13,923 nucleotides of DNA from Nocardioides sp. (lineage in GTDB: Bacteria > Actinomycetota > Actinomycetes > Propionibacteriales > Nocardioidaceae), in NCBI GenBank assembly GCA_021166815.1, contig JAJPEO010000063.1, positions 1 through 13,923 of the forward strand, read 5' to 3'. The position numbers were made by a program, and so were the translations under genes. Below are positions 1-7,558 of this stretch, in pieces. Numbering within the stretch: position 1 is the first letter of the stretch; each line of letters begins with the position of its first letter. The notes under the pieces are model-generated. The model searched no databases and was not told the origin of the DNA. It was given only the letters and a program-made list of their open reading frames with translations.

Positions 1-626
1 CCGCGCCCGCGAAGAAGGCCGCGCCGGCCAAGAAGGCCGCGCCCGCGAAGAAGGCCGCGCCCGCGAAGAAGGCTGCGCCCGCGAAGAAGGCCGCGCCGGC
101 CAAGAAGACCGCACCCGCGAAGAAGGCCGCACCCGCGAAGAAGACCGCACCCGCGAAGAAGGCGGCGCCGGCCAAGAAGGCCGCACCCGCGAAGAAGGCT
201 GCGCCCGCGAAGAAGGCCGCGCCGGCCAAGAAGGCTCCGCTCGTCGTCCTCGAGGGAGAGTCGGCGTGGACCGCGGCCGAGCTCAAGGAGGTCACCAGCG
301 AGCTCAGGGAGCACCGCGGCCGCCTCGAGCACGTCCTCGACGACGCCGAGCGCGAGCTCGAGAACCTGATGCGCGATTCCGGCGACGGTGCTGGCCACGA
401 CCAGGCCGACATGGGTGCGGCGAGCTTCGAGCGTGACCACGAGCTCACGGTCGTCAACAACGAGCGCGAGATGCTCGCCCAGATCGACAGGGCCCTGTCG
501 CGCATCGAGGACGGCACCTACGGCGTCTGCGAGTCGTGCGGTCAGCCCATCGGGAAGATGCGACTCATGGCTTTCCCACGTGCCACACTGTGCCTGTCAT
601 GCAAGCAGCGCGAGGAGCGTCGCTGA
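1..626 (+). CDS. TraR/DksA-family C4 zinc-finger protein with Ala/Pro/Lys repeat tail (5' end missing)
   Basis: The reading frame is open from base 3 to the TGA at 624-626 (207 codons visible); the start lies upstream of the window. Seen: codons 1-77 are almost only repeats of AAPAKK. A charged, probably coiled-coil segment follows (about codons 80-175), then a four-cysteine zinc finger of the form C-x2-C-x17-C-x2-C beginning VCESCGQPIG. The finger and the preceding GTYG are the TraR/DksA signature. DksA proteins insert a coiled coil into the RNA polymerase secondary channel. By eye the tip motif DPVDRAA of E. coli DksA aligns with DQADMGA here, keeping Asp74 but replacing Ala76 with Gly. The Lys-rich tail resembles the histone-H1-like C-terminus of mycobacterial HupB and probably binds nucleic acid (inference). 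It sits just upstream of, and overlaps, lspA. Function is probably transcriptional or nucleoid-related, but is not proven by sequence. Confidence 0.85.
   Translation, partial: APAKKAAPAKKAAPAKKAAPAKKAAPAKKAAPAKKTAPAKKAAPAKKTAPAKKAAPAKKAAPAKKAAPAKKAAPAKKAPLVVLEGESAWTAAELKEVTSELREHRGRLEHVLDDAERELENLMRDSGDGAGHDQADMGAASFERDHELTVVNNEREMLAQIDRALSRIEDGTYGVCESCGQPIGKMRLMAFPRATLCLSCKQREERR
3..233 (+). repeat. Tandem 18-bp coding repeat (AAPAKK units)
   Basis: Twelve complete 18-bp units follow one 15-bp partial unit, ending at about base 233; the array may continue beyond the left edge. Each unit codes for AAPAKK, with Thr replacing the first Ala in the units at 108 and 144. Lys is always AAG. Two main codon versions alternate: one has ccc-gcg before the lysines, the other ccg-gcc. 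The ccg-gcc version occurs in units 2, 6, 10 and 13. This is a protein-coding repeat within the zinc-finger gene and has no spacers. Confidence 0.95.
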
Positions 627-1147
627 GTCACAGCGACCAGGCCACCCAGTCCCCAGTGAGTCGTGGTCGACTCCGACTCCTGTTCGTCGCGCTGGCGCTG
701 ACGACGTACCTCCTGGACCAGGGCACCAAGCAATGGGCGCTCGGCGCCCTGCGTGACGGCGACATCAAGGTGCTGGGCGACTGGTTCGTCCTGCACCTGA
801 CGTTCAACCCCGGCGCTGCCTTCAGCACGGGCACCGAGTTCACGGTCGTGTTCACCTTCCTGGCCATGGCGGCTGTCGTGGTGATCCTGTGGCTCGTGCG
901 CCGTCTCGGCAGCCCCCTGTGGACCGTGGCGCTCGGCGTCCTGCTGGGCGGGGTCGCCGGCAACCTCACCGATCGCGTGCTCCGCGAGCCTGCGGCCTTC
1001 CACGGCCACGTCGTCGACTTCCTGATGCTGCCGAACTGGCCGGTGTTCAACATCGCCGACATCTGCATCAACGTCGCGGCGGGGCTCATCATCCTGCAGA
1101 CCCTGCGTGGTGTCGCGCTCGATGGTTCCGGCGAGAAAGACGCATGA
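599..1147 (+). CDS. lspA: Lipoprotein signal peptidase (signal peptidase II)
   Basis: This integral membrane aspartyl protease cleaves the signal peptide of diacylglyceryl-modified prolipoproteins at the lipobox. Seen, numbering from ATG 599 (182 aa): hydrophobic first helix ending LLDQGTK (D40, K44), the FNPGAAFS motif, [10 protein letters not shown] with D125, and VFNIADICI with D154. D125 and D154 are the expected catalytic aspartate pair, and the four-helix topology fits the family. The start is uncertain. ATG 599 overlaps the upstream gene by 28 nt and gives a 19-residue polar extension before MSRGRL-like sequence. GTG 656 would give 163 aa without overlap. Neither has a clear Shine-Dalgarno sequence; I prefer 599 because actinobacterial LspA proteins often carry such N-terminal extensions. 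The stop overlaps the next start (ATGA), so translation is probably coupled. Confidence 0.93.
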   Translation: MQAARGASLSHSDQATQSPVSRGRLRLLFVALALTTYLLDQGTKQWALGALRDGDIKVLGDWFVLHLTFNPGAAFSTGTEFTVVFTFLAMAAVVVILWLVRRLGSPLWTVALGVLLGGVAGNLTDRVLREPAAFHGHVVDFLMLPNWPVFNIADICINVAAGLIILQTLRGVALDGSGEKDA

Positions 1148-2082
1148 GCGCACGTGTCGAGCACCGCACCGTGCTGGTGCCCGAGGGCCTGGCCGGTGAG
1201 CGTGTCGACGCCGGCATGGCGCGCCTGTTCGGGTTCTCCCGGACGCGCGCCGCGGACCTGATCGCCGAGGGGCACGTCCACGTCGACGGGGCGCTCGTCA
1301 CCAAGAGCGACCGCATGGTCCCGGGCTCGATGCTCGACGTGAGCATCCCCGCCCAGGTCGATCCCCTCGAGGTGGTCCCCGAGATCGTCGAGGGCATCCG
1401 GATCATCCACGACGACGACGCGATCGTGGTGATCGACAAGCCGGTCGGGGTCGCTGTCCACCCGTCGCCGGGTTGGTCGGGGCCGACGGTGGTCGGCCAC
1501 CTCGCCGGCGCGGGCTTCCGCATCTCGACCAGCGGTGCGAGCGAGCGCCAGGGCATCGTCCAGCGCCTCGACGTCGGCACGTCCGGAGTCATGGTGATCT
1601 GCAAGTCCGAGCACGCCTACTCCGTGCTCAAGAACGCCTTTCGGCGGCGTACGGTCGACAAGACCTACCACGCCCTGGTGCAGGGGCACCCCGATCCGCT
1701 GCAGGGCACGATCGACGCCCCCATCGGCAGGCACCCCAAGCACGACTACAAGTTCGCGGTCATGGCGGACGGGCGTCACAGCGTCACGCACTACGAGACC
1801 CTCGAGGCCCACCGCTTCGCCTCACTGCTGGAGATCCACCTGGAGACCGGGCGCACCCACCAGATCCGTGTGCACATGAGCGCCCTCAAGCACCCGTGCG
1901 TGGGCGACATCACCTACGGCGCCGACCCGGCCCTGGCCAAGCGCCTCGGGCTGGACCGGCAGTGGCTGCACGCCATGCGCCTGGGCTTCGAGCACCCCGA
2001 GACGGGCGAGTACGTCACCTACGAGTCCACCTACCCCGACGACCTGGCCCACGCCCTCGAGGTCATCCGAGATGGCTTCTGA
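1144..2082 (+). CDS. RluA/RluD-family rRNA pseudouridine synthase
   Basis: This enzyme is predicted to isomerise specific uridines in 23S rRNA to pseudouridine. The product is 312 aa, close to E. coli RluD (326 aa). Seen: an N-terminal S4 RNA-binding domain (about residues 17-68, with [19 protein letters not shown]), then the catalytic domain. Motif II reads [11 protein letters not shown] with the nucleophile Asp143. The usual His before Arg-Leu-Asp is Gln140 here. The C-terminal motif [11 protein letters not shown] is intact. ATG 1144 overlaps the lspA stop as ATGA and has a weak purine-rich stretch (GAGAAAGA) upstream. The pairing with lspA is a classic neighbour relation in many bacteria. 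The exact rRNA target cannot be read from sequence, so I leave the rlu letter open, although RluD-like is the best description. Confidence 0.93.
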   Translation: MSARVEHRTVLVPEGLAGERVDAGMARLFGFSRTRAADLIAEGHVHVDGALVTKSDRMVPGSMLDVSIPAQVDPLEVVPEIVEGIRIIHDDDAIVVIDKPVGVAVHPSPGWSGPTVVGHLAGAGFRISTSGASERQGIVQRLDVGTSGVMVICKSEHAYSVLKNAFRRRTVDKTYHALVQGHPDPLQGTIDAPIGRHPKHDYKFAVMADGRHSVTHYETLEAHRFASLLEIHLETGRTHQIRVHMSALKHPCVGDITYGADPALAKRLGLDRQWLHAMRLGFEHPETGEYVTYESTYPDDLAHALEVIRDGF

Positions 2083-2788
2083 CCTGGTGCTGCGGCCCGC
2101 GGTCCCGTCAGACCTGGATGCGGTCGCTGCCGTGCACACCAGTGCCCGTCGCCTCGCCGGGGCCTCGTTCCCCCCTGCCGTGCACTCCGACGCCGAGGCG
2201 CTGCAATGGGTGCGTTCCTGGGACCTGGCACGCGACGAGGTCTGGGTGGGCGAGAGCGACGGTGAGGTCGTGGGGTACGTCCGCTTCACCCCGACCTGGC
2301 TCGACGACCTCTACGTCGACCCCGCCCACCAGGGCGCTGGCGTGGGCACGGCCCTGCTCGACCTGGTCAAGGCGCGGGTCCCCGACGGGTTCGGCCTCTG
2401 GGTCTTCGAGACGAACCTGGACGCCCGCGCCTTCTACGCCCGTCGTGGGTTGGTGGAGCTGGAGCACACCGACGGCTCGGGCAACGAGGAGCAGGCCGCC
2501 GACATCCGGATGGTGTGGCCGGGGGCTGACGTGCTCGCCGGGCTCCGACGCCTCATCGACGAGGCCGACGACGAGCTCGGCGACCTGCTGGCACGACGAG
2601 CGGCCCTGACCCGGGCCGTCCAGGAGCACAAGCGCGAGGTGCACGCGGTCGACGACCCCGAGCGCGACGCCGCGCGCGAGGCCGAGATCGCCCGGCGCGT
2701 CGCCCTTCGGGCCCCCGAGCTGGGCGAGGAGCGGGTCGCGCGCATCCTCCACGTGATCATCAGCGAGTCGATCGGAGCGTCTCGATGA
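2072..2788 (+). CDS. GNAT acetyltransferase fused to an AroQ-type chorismate mutase domain
   Basis: This 238-aa protein has two domains. Residues about 4-150 are a GNAT N-acetyltransferase fold; the acetyl-CoA-binding motif A is seen as [16 protein letters not shown], followed by [13 protein letters not shown], typical of the last GNAT strand and helix. Residues about 155-235 look like an AroQ (type II) chorismate mutase: [22 protein letters not shown], then EHKRE, VDDPERD and IISES. Aligned by eye to E. coli chorismate mutase, Arg11, Arg28 and Lys39 correspond to R159, R176 and K187 at identical spacing. Asp48 and Arg51 match D195 and R198 with a one-residue shift; Glu52 is Asp, and Gln88 is not kept. 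Family knowledge: chorismate mutase makes prephenate for Phe and Tyr. The acetyl acceptor is unknown. ATG 2072 lies 11 nt inside the previous gene behind a GAGG. An in-frame GTG at 2531 could start a separate mutase of 85 aa. Confidence 0.85.
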   Translation: MASDLVLRPAVPSDLDAVAAVHTSARRLAGASFPPAVHSDAEALQWVRSWDLARDEVWVGESDGEVVGYVRFTPTWLDDLYVDPAHQGAGVGTALLDLVKARVPDGFGLWVFETNLDARAFYARRGLVELEHTDGSGNEEQAADIRMVWPGADVLAGLRRLIDEADDELGDLLARRAALTRAVQEHKREVHAVDDPERDAAREAEIARRVALRAPELGEERVARILHVIISESIGASR

Positions 2789-3324
2789 GCGTGCTGCTCC
2801 ACCTCAACGGCGCCCCCGGGGTGGGCAAGTCGACGATCGCCCAACGCATCGTGTCGCGCCGTCCGGGCTGGCTGAACTGCGACATGGACGTGCTCCGGAC
2901 CCTGGTGGGTGGCTGGGACGACGACTTCACGGGGGCTGGGGCGCTGATCCGGCCGGTGGCGCGCCAGATGATCTCGGCGCACCTGGCCACCGGCAGGGGA
3001 GTGGTGCTGCCCCAGCTGGTGATGGAGCGTACGGAGCTCGCGTCCTTCCGGTCGCTCGCGCGCTCGAGCGGCGTGCCGTTCATCCACGTCCTGCTCGACA
3101 CCTCCGACGAGGAGCTGGCGCTGCGCTGGCAGCACCACGCTGACGGGCAGGTGTGGGTCGAGGCGGCCCAGGCGGTCCTGCGCGACGTCGGCGGCACGGA
3201 GGCGGTGCTCGCTGCGGCGCGACTGACCCGCAAGCTGGCGGCCAGCGACCATGCCGTCTACGTGCGCTGCGAGGAGCACGGCGTGAGTGCTGCGGTGGCC
3301 GAGGTCGAGGCCCTGCTGCCCTGA
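2785..3324 (+). CDS. P-loop NTPase, small-molecule or nucleotide kinase-like
   Basis: The 179-aa soluble protein starts with a short strand and a clear Walker A motif, GAPGVGKST (residues 9-17). NCDMD (about 32-36) follows, in a position where kinases of this type often place acidic active-site residues. Its size and single P-loop fit the AAA_33/zeta-toxin/chloramphenicol phosphotransferase-like kinase group. I cannot name the substrate. A later stretch, GVPFIHVLLDTSDEELALRWQ, looks like the strand plus basic lid helix of such kinases. ATG 2785 overlaps the preceding stop (ATGA) and has GGAG at 2774-2777, 7 nt upstream, so it is co-translated with the GNAT-mutase gene. No toxin-antitoxin partner is visible beside it, which argues against a zeta-toxin role. 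Confidence 0.75.
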   Translation: MSVLLHLNGAPGVGKSTIAQRIVSRRPGWLNCDMDVLRTLVGGWDDDFTGAGALIRPVARQMISAHLATGRGVVLPQLVMERTELASFRSLARSSGVPFIHVLLDTSDEELALRWQHHADGQVWVEAAQAVLRDVGGTEAVLAAARLTRKLAASDHAVYVRCEEHGVSAAVAEVEALLP

Positions 3325-3327
3325 CGC

Positions 3328-3361
3328 CCGGGGCCTGGCGAGTCCTGTCGGTGGGCCCCGG
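3328..3361 (+). terminator. GC hairpin after the lspA-to-kinase operon, possible terminator
   Basis: CCGGGGCC at 3328-3335 pairs perfectly with GGCCCCGG at 3354-3361, an 8-bp stem with an 18-nt loop, starting 4 nt after the kinase stop codon. No T-run follows, so this is not a classical intrinsic terminator. It could act as a weak actinobacterial-type terminator or stabilise the 3' end. Confidence 0.3.
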
Positions 3362-3371
3362 CACACTGACG

Positions 3372-3377
3372 TAGGCT
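3372..3377 (+). promoter_or_regulatory. Candidate -10 box upstream of dnaE
   Basis: TAGGCT matches the TANNNT actinobacterial housekeeping -10 pattern and lies in the only gap before dnaE. No good -35 hexamer is seen at the usual distance; CTGTCG at 3345-3350 is the nearest, with a 21-nt spacer. If used, the transcript would start near 3384 and carry a leader of about 78 nt before ATG 3462. Confidence 0.35.
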
Positions 3378-3461
3378 GGCTCTCCTTCCCCCTCGGTGTG
3401 TCAGCTCGCCTGCCCCGCGACCCTGATCCCCCTGACTGTGAAAGGTGTGGAAGACCCGCTC

Positions 3462-6400
3462 ATGTCGGTCGGTTCCAGCGACAACTTCGTGCATCTGCAC
3501 GTGCACACCGAATACTCCATGCTCGACGGAGCCTCGCTCCTCGACGGACTGTTCAGCCGGGTCAACGAGCTCGGGATGACCTCGATCGCGATGACTGACC
3601 ACGGCAACCTGCACGGTGCCTACGACTTCTGGAGCAAGGCCAAGCGCCACGGCGTGAAGCCGATCATCGGCATCGAGGCCTACATCTCGCCCGACACCCA
3701 CCGTGGTGAGCGCCGTCGGGTGCGGTGGGGCCAGGGCGACGTCGCCGAGGAGGGCGGCAACGACGTGGCCGGTGGTGGCGCCTACACGCACATGACGATG
3801 TGGGCCGAGACCACCGAGGGCATGCACAACCTGTTCCGCTTGTCGTCGCGCTCGAGCCTGGAGGGCTACTTCTACAAGCCGCGCATGGACAAGGAGATCC
3901 TGGCCGAGCACAGCAAGGGCCTGATGGTCTCCACCGGCTGCCCCTCCGGCGCCATCCAGACGCGCCTGCGCCTGGGCCAGTACGACGAGGCCGTGCGCGA
4001 GGCCGCCGAGCTGCAGGACATCTTCGGCAAGGACAACGTGTTCCTCGAGCTGATGGACCACGGCATCGACATCGAGAAGCGGGTGCGCGACGACCTGCTG
4101 CGCCTGGGCAAGCAGATGGGCCTGCCTCCCATCGCCACCAACGACTCCCACTACAACAACCCCGAGGACGCCGACGCCCACGACGCACTCATCTGCGTCG
4201 CCTCCGGCAAGCGGCTCGCGGACCCCAACCGCCTCAAGTTCGACGGCGGCGGCTACTACATCAAGTCGGCCGCGGAGATGCGTGAGCTGTGGGCCGACCG
4301 GTTCGGGATGCCCGAGGCCTGCGACAACACCCTGCTGATCGCCGAGCGGTCCAACGTCGAGTTCACCGAGTCCACCGGCGGCTACATGGCCCGCGCCGAC
4401 GTGCCGGCGGGCGAGACCGAGGAGTCGTGGTTCCGCAAGGAGGTCTGGCGGGGCATCGAGTCGCGCTACCCCGGCGAGCGGCTCGACCAGCAGGTCCGCG
4501 ACCGCGTCGAGATGGAGCTCGGCGTCATCTCGCAGAAGGGCTACTGCGGCTACTACCTCGTGGTCGCGGACTTCATCAACTGGGCCAAGGACAACGGCAT
4601 CCGGGTCGGCCCCGGACGTGGCTCGGGTGCAGGGTCGATCGCGGCGTACGCGCTGCGCATCACCGACCTCTGTCCCCTCGAGCACGGGCTGTTCTTCGAG
4701 CGGTTCCTCAACCCCGAGCGTCCTTCGATGCCCGACTTCGACATCGACTTCGACGACGCCCGCCGCGGTGAGGTCATCCAGTACGTCACCGACAAGTACG
4801 GCGCCGACCGGGTCGCCCAGATCGCCACCTTCGGCCGCCTCAAGGCCAAGGCGGCGATCAAGGACGCCGCGCGGGTGCTCGACCACGGGTTCGCGATCGG
4901 CGACCGGATCACCAAGGCCCTGCCGGCCGACGTGATGGGCAAGGGCGTGCCGCTCAAGGAGCTGTTCAACCCCGAGCACAAGCGCTACGGCGAGGGCGGC
5001 GAGTTCCGCTCCCTCTACGAGCAGGACGTCGACGTCCGCACGATCTACCAGACCGCCGTCGGCCTCGAGGGCCAGATCCGCAACTGGGGCGTGCACGCCG
5101 CCGGCGTGATCATGTCGAGCGAGCCGCTCATCGACATCGTGCCGATCATGGCGCGTCCGCAGGACGGCGCGGTCATCACCCAGTTCGACTACCCGATGTG
5201 CGAGTCGCTCGGTCTGGTCAAGATGGACTTCCTCGGGCTGTCCAACCTCCGCATCCTCGAGGACGCCCTGATCAACATCGAGGCCAACCGAGGCGAGAAG
5301 GTGGTGCTCGAGGAGCTGCCCTTCGACGACCGGGCGACCTACGAGCTGATGGGCCGCGGCGACACGTTGGGCGTGTTCCAGCTCGATGGCGGCGGCATGC
5401 GGTCACTGCTCCGCTCGCTTCAGCCCGACAAGTTCGCCGACATCACCGCCGTGAGCGCGCTCTACCGTCCCGGCCCCATGGGCGCCGACTCGCACAACAA
5501 GTACGCCCGCCGCAAGAACGGCCGCGAGCCGATCGAGCCGATCCACCCGGCTCTCGCCGACGCCCTCGAGCCGGTGCTGGGAGAGACCTACGGCCTGATC
5601 GTCTACCAGGAGCAGGTCATGGCGATCGCCCAGACGCTGGCCGGCTTCACCCTGGGCGCCGCTGACAACCTGCGCCGGGCGATGGGCAAGAAGAAGAAGG
5701 AGGAGCTGGACAAGCAGTACGCCGGCTTCCAGGCCGGCATGCTCGAGCGAGGCTATCCCCAGAAGGCGATCGACACGCTCTGGGAGATCCTCCTCCCGTT
5801 CTCCGACTACGCCTTCAACAAGTCGCACTCCGCCGCCTACGGCGTGATCACCTACTGGACCGCGTACCTCAAGGCCAACTACCCGACCGAGTACATGGCT
5901 GCCCTCCTGACGTCGGTGAAGGACGACAAGGACAAGATGGCCATCTACCTCAACGAGTGCCGTCGCATGAAGATCCAGGTCCTGCCGCCCGACGTCAACG
6001 AGTCGGCACACAACTTCACCGCGGTCGGCACCGACATCCGCTTCGGGCTCACCGCGGTGCGCAACGTCGGCAGCAACGTCGTGGCCGGAGTCGTCGCCGC
6101 TCGCGAGGAGAAGGGGCGCTACACCGACTTCAACGACTTCATGGAGAAGGTCCCCGCCCTGGTGTGCAACAAGCGGGTGGTGGAGTCCTTGATCAAGGCC
6201 GGGGCCTTCGACGACATGAAGCACCGGCGTCGGGCCCTGGTGGCGGTCCACGAGACCGCGGTCGACCAGTTCGTCGACATCAAGAAGAACGAGGCGATCG
6301 GCCAGGACTCGCTGTTCGGCGGGATGGACGACGCCGACTCCGGCTTCGGCGTCAGCGTCTCGATCCCCGACATCGACGAGTGGGACAAGATGACGCTGCT

Positions 6401-7019
6401 CGGGCACGAGCGCGAGATGCTCGGTCTCTACGTCTCCGACCACCCGCTCTTCGGGCTCGAGCACGTGCTCTCGCAGGGCACCGACTGCACCATCGGCCAC
6501 CTGATGCTCGACGAGGAGCGTCCGCACGGCTCGACGTTGACGGTCAGCGGACTGGTCACCTCGGTGCAGCGCCGCATCACCAAGCGCGGTGATGCCTGGG
6601 CGACCATCACGCTGGAGGACCTCGACGGTGCGATCGACGTGCTGCTCTTCCCCAGCTCCTACCAGCTGGCCGCGCCGCTGCTGGTGGAGGACGCGATCAT
6701 CAGGGTCAAGGGACAGCTCTCGCGCGAGAAGGACCAGCCCGAGATCCGCGGCCAGGAGGTCACCGCGCCCGACCTGTCCCAAGGCTCGAGCGGGCCGGTC
6801 GTGATCACCGTGCCGCACACCCGCTGCACCGCGCCGGTGGTGGACCAGCTGCGCGACGTCCTGGGGACCCACCCGGGGATGACCGAGGTGCAGCTGCGCC
6901 TGCTGACACGGGAGTCGACCAAGGTGCTTCGCCTGGGCAGCCACCTGCGGGTGACGCCCAGTCCGGCGCTCTTCGCCGACCTCAAGCAGCTCCTGGGGCC
7001 GGGGTGTCTGACCGGATGA
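3462..7019 (+). CDS. dnaE: DNA polymerase III alpha subunit (replicative polymerase)
   Basis: This is the catalytic subunit of the replicative polymerase. The 1185-aa length matches actinobacterial DnaE1 (M. tuberculosis about 1184). Seen: an N-terminal PHP domain with all likely metal ligands kept (H13, H15, D22, H47, E72, H110, C160, D228, H230); GPGRGSGAGS at 383; palm motif PDFDIDFDD with catalytic D427 and D429; KMDFLGL with the third aspartate D589; LPPDVN and a helix-hairpin-helix region around 840-910; a clamp-binding motif QDSLF at 948-952; and an OB fold near 1026-1095. In M. tuberculosis the intact DnaE1 PHP domain is the proofreading 3'-5' exonuclease; the same is inferred here. 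I chose ATG 3462 because GGAAG lies 8 nt upstream and the protein then begins just before the family's FVHLHVHTEYS. GTG 3396 would add 22 unlike residues. Confidence 0.98.
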   Translation: MSVGSSDNFVHLHVHTEYSMLDGASLLDGLFSRVNELGMTSIAMTDHGNLHGAYDFWSKAKRHGVKPIIGIEAYISPDTHRGERRRVRWGQGDVAEEGGNDVAGGGAYTHMTMWAETTEGMHNLFRLSSRSSLEGYFYKPRMDKEILAEHSKGLMVSTGCPSGAIQTRLRLGQYDEAVREAAELQDIFGKDNVFLELMDHGIDIEKRVRDDLLRLGKQMGLPPIATNDSHYNNPEDADAHDALICVASGKRLADPNRLKFDGGGYYIKSAAEMRELWADRFGMPEACDNTLLIAERSNVEFTESTGGYMARADVPAGETEESWFRKEVWRGIESRYPGERLDQQVRDRVEMELGVISQKGYCGYYLVVADFINWAKDNGIRVGPGRGSGAGSIAAYALRITDLCPLEHGLFFERFLNPERPSMPDFDIDFDDARRGEVIQYVTDKYGADRVAQIATFGRLKAKAAIKDAARVLDHGFAIGDRITKALPADVMGKGVPLKELFNPEHKRYGEGGEFRSLYEQDVDVRTIYQTAVGLEGQIRNWGVHAAGVIMSSEPLIDIVPIMARPQDGAVITQFDYPMCESLGLVKMDFLGLSNLRILEDALINIEANRGEKVVLEELPFDDRATYELMGRGDTLGVFQLDGGGMRSLLRSLQPDKFADITAVSALYRPGPMGADSHNKYARRKNGREPIEPIHPALADALEPVLGETYGLIVYQEQVMAIAQTLAGFTLGAADNLRRAMGKKKKEELDKQYAGFQAGMLERGYPQKAIDTLWEILLPFSDYAFNKSHSAAYGVITYWTAYLKANYPTEYMAALLTSVKDDKDKMAIYLNECRRMKIQVLPPDVNESAHNFTAVGTDIRFGLTAVRNVGSNVVAGVVAAREEKGRYTDFNDFMEKVPALVCNKRVVESLIKAGAFDDMKHRRRALVAVHETAVDQFVDIKKNEAIGQDSLFGGMDDADSGFGVSVSIPDIDEWDKMTLLGHEREMLGLYVSDHPLFGLEHVLSQGTDCTIGHLMLDEERPHGSTLTVSGLVTSVQRRITKRGDAWATITLEDLDGAIDVLLFPSSYQLAAPLLVEDAIIRVKGQLSREKDQPEIRGQEVTAPDLSQGSSGPVVITVPHTRCTAPVVDQLRDVLGTHPGMTEVQLRLLTRESTKVLRLGSHLRVTPSPALFADLKQLLGPGCLTG

Positions 7020-7558
7020 GCGTCTCCACACGCAGCCGGCTGGTGGTGGTGCTGCTCCTCGCGGGCGTGGGACTGGGCGCCGTCGCGGGTGCGGTGTGGG
7101 AGTGGTGGTGGACTCCTCCGGAGGGCATGGCGTTCGCCGGGCAGTGGTACCTCACCCCGCCCGGCCCCGATGTCGCGTTCGGCGGCACCGCCCTCTACGT
7201 CGCCGTCGCGGTGCCCTTCGGTATCGCCCTGGGCGGGGCCGCGGCGCTCGTCGGCCGTGACGTGCTCGCACTCATGCTGACGACGATGGTGGCCTCATCG
7301 GTCGCCGCCGGAGTCATGTTCGCCGTCGGCCACACACTCGGGCCCGCCGATCCCGATGCGGTGTCGGTCGACAGCGCGGACTACGCCCCCGTCCCCTCGG
7401 ACCTCTCCTTCACCACGGAGAAGGACGATCCCGCCTGGGCGTCCTCGGCGCTCGTGGCGTTCCCCCTCGGGGCGATGGCCGGGATGACCGCGATCCTCCT
7501 GGTGCTGCGGGGGCCGGAGGAGGTCAGCGCCCGATCGGCGCGACCAGAGCCGCGGTGA
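7016..7558 (+). CDS. Four-helix membrane protein of unknown function
   Basis: The 180-aa product is not firmly recognised; it loosely resembles the actinobacterial DUF2567 membrane proteins (low certainty). Seen: four hydrophobic segments, RLVVVLLLAGVGLGAVAGAV near the N-terminus, YVAVAVPFGIALGGAAALV, a third helix around VLALMLTTMVASSVAAGVMF, and ALVAFPLGAMAGMTAILLVL near the C-terminus. WEWWW follows helix 1, and an acidic 35-residue loop lies between helices 3 and 4. ATG 7016 overlaps the dnaE stop as ATGA; GTG 7004 would add four residues. Co-transcription with dnaE is likely from the overlap, but no functional link can be inferred. Its 3' end overlaps the convergent ybaK-type gene by 35 bp. 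Confidence 0.8.
   Translation: MSVSTRSRLVVVLLLAGVGLGAVAGAVWEWWWTPPEGMAFAGQWYLTPPGPDVAFGGTALYVAVAVPFGIALGGAAALVGRDVLALMLTTMVASSVAAGVMFAVGHTLGPADPDAVSVDSADYAPVPSDLSFTTEKDDPAWASSALVAFPLGAMAGMTAILLVLRGPEEVSARSARPEPR

Noticed and set aside
3..233. Regular short repeats at the left edge, possibly CRISPR or a minisatellite
   Set aside because: The units are contiguous without spacers, keep one reading frame and encode AAPAKK; they are a coding tail.
628..1812. Minus-strand open frame across lspA and the pseudouridine synthase gene
   Set aside because: It mirrors two well-supported genes and shows only compositionally biased peptide.
2785..3324. Zeta-toxin of a toxin-antitoxin pair
   Set aside because: No small antitoxin gene lies beside it and it is coupled to a metabolic-type gene; only the P-loop supports the idea.
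3396..3461. GTG 3396 as the dnaE start
   Set aside because: It would add 22 residues unlike DnaE N-termini; ATG 3462 has GGAAG 8 nt upstream and starts near the conserved PHP motif.
3258..5096. Long open frame antisense to the dnaE 5' half
   Set aside because: Long antisense frames are common in GC-rich genes. The peptide is low-complexity (Val/Leu/Gly/Asp/His) and matches no family, while the plus strand encodes a complete DnaE.
5403..7031. Long open frame antisense to the dnaE 3' half
   Set aside because: Same shadow effect; no domain motif, no credible start signal, and it lies fully within conserved dnaE sequence.
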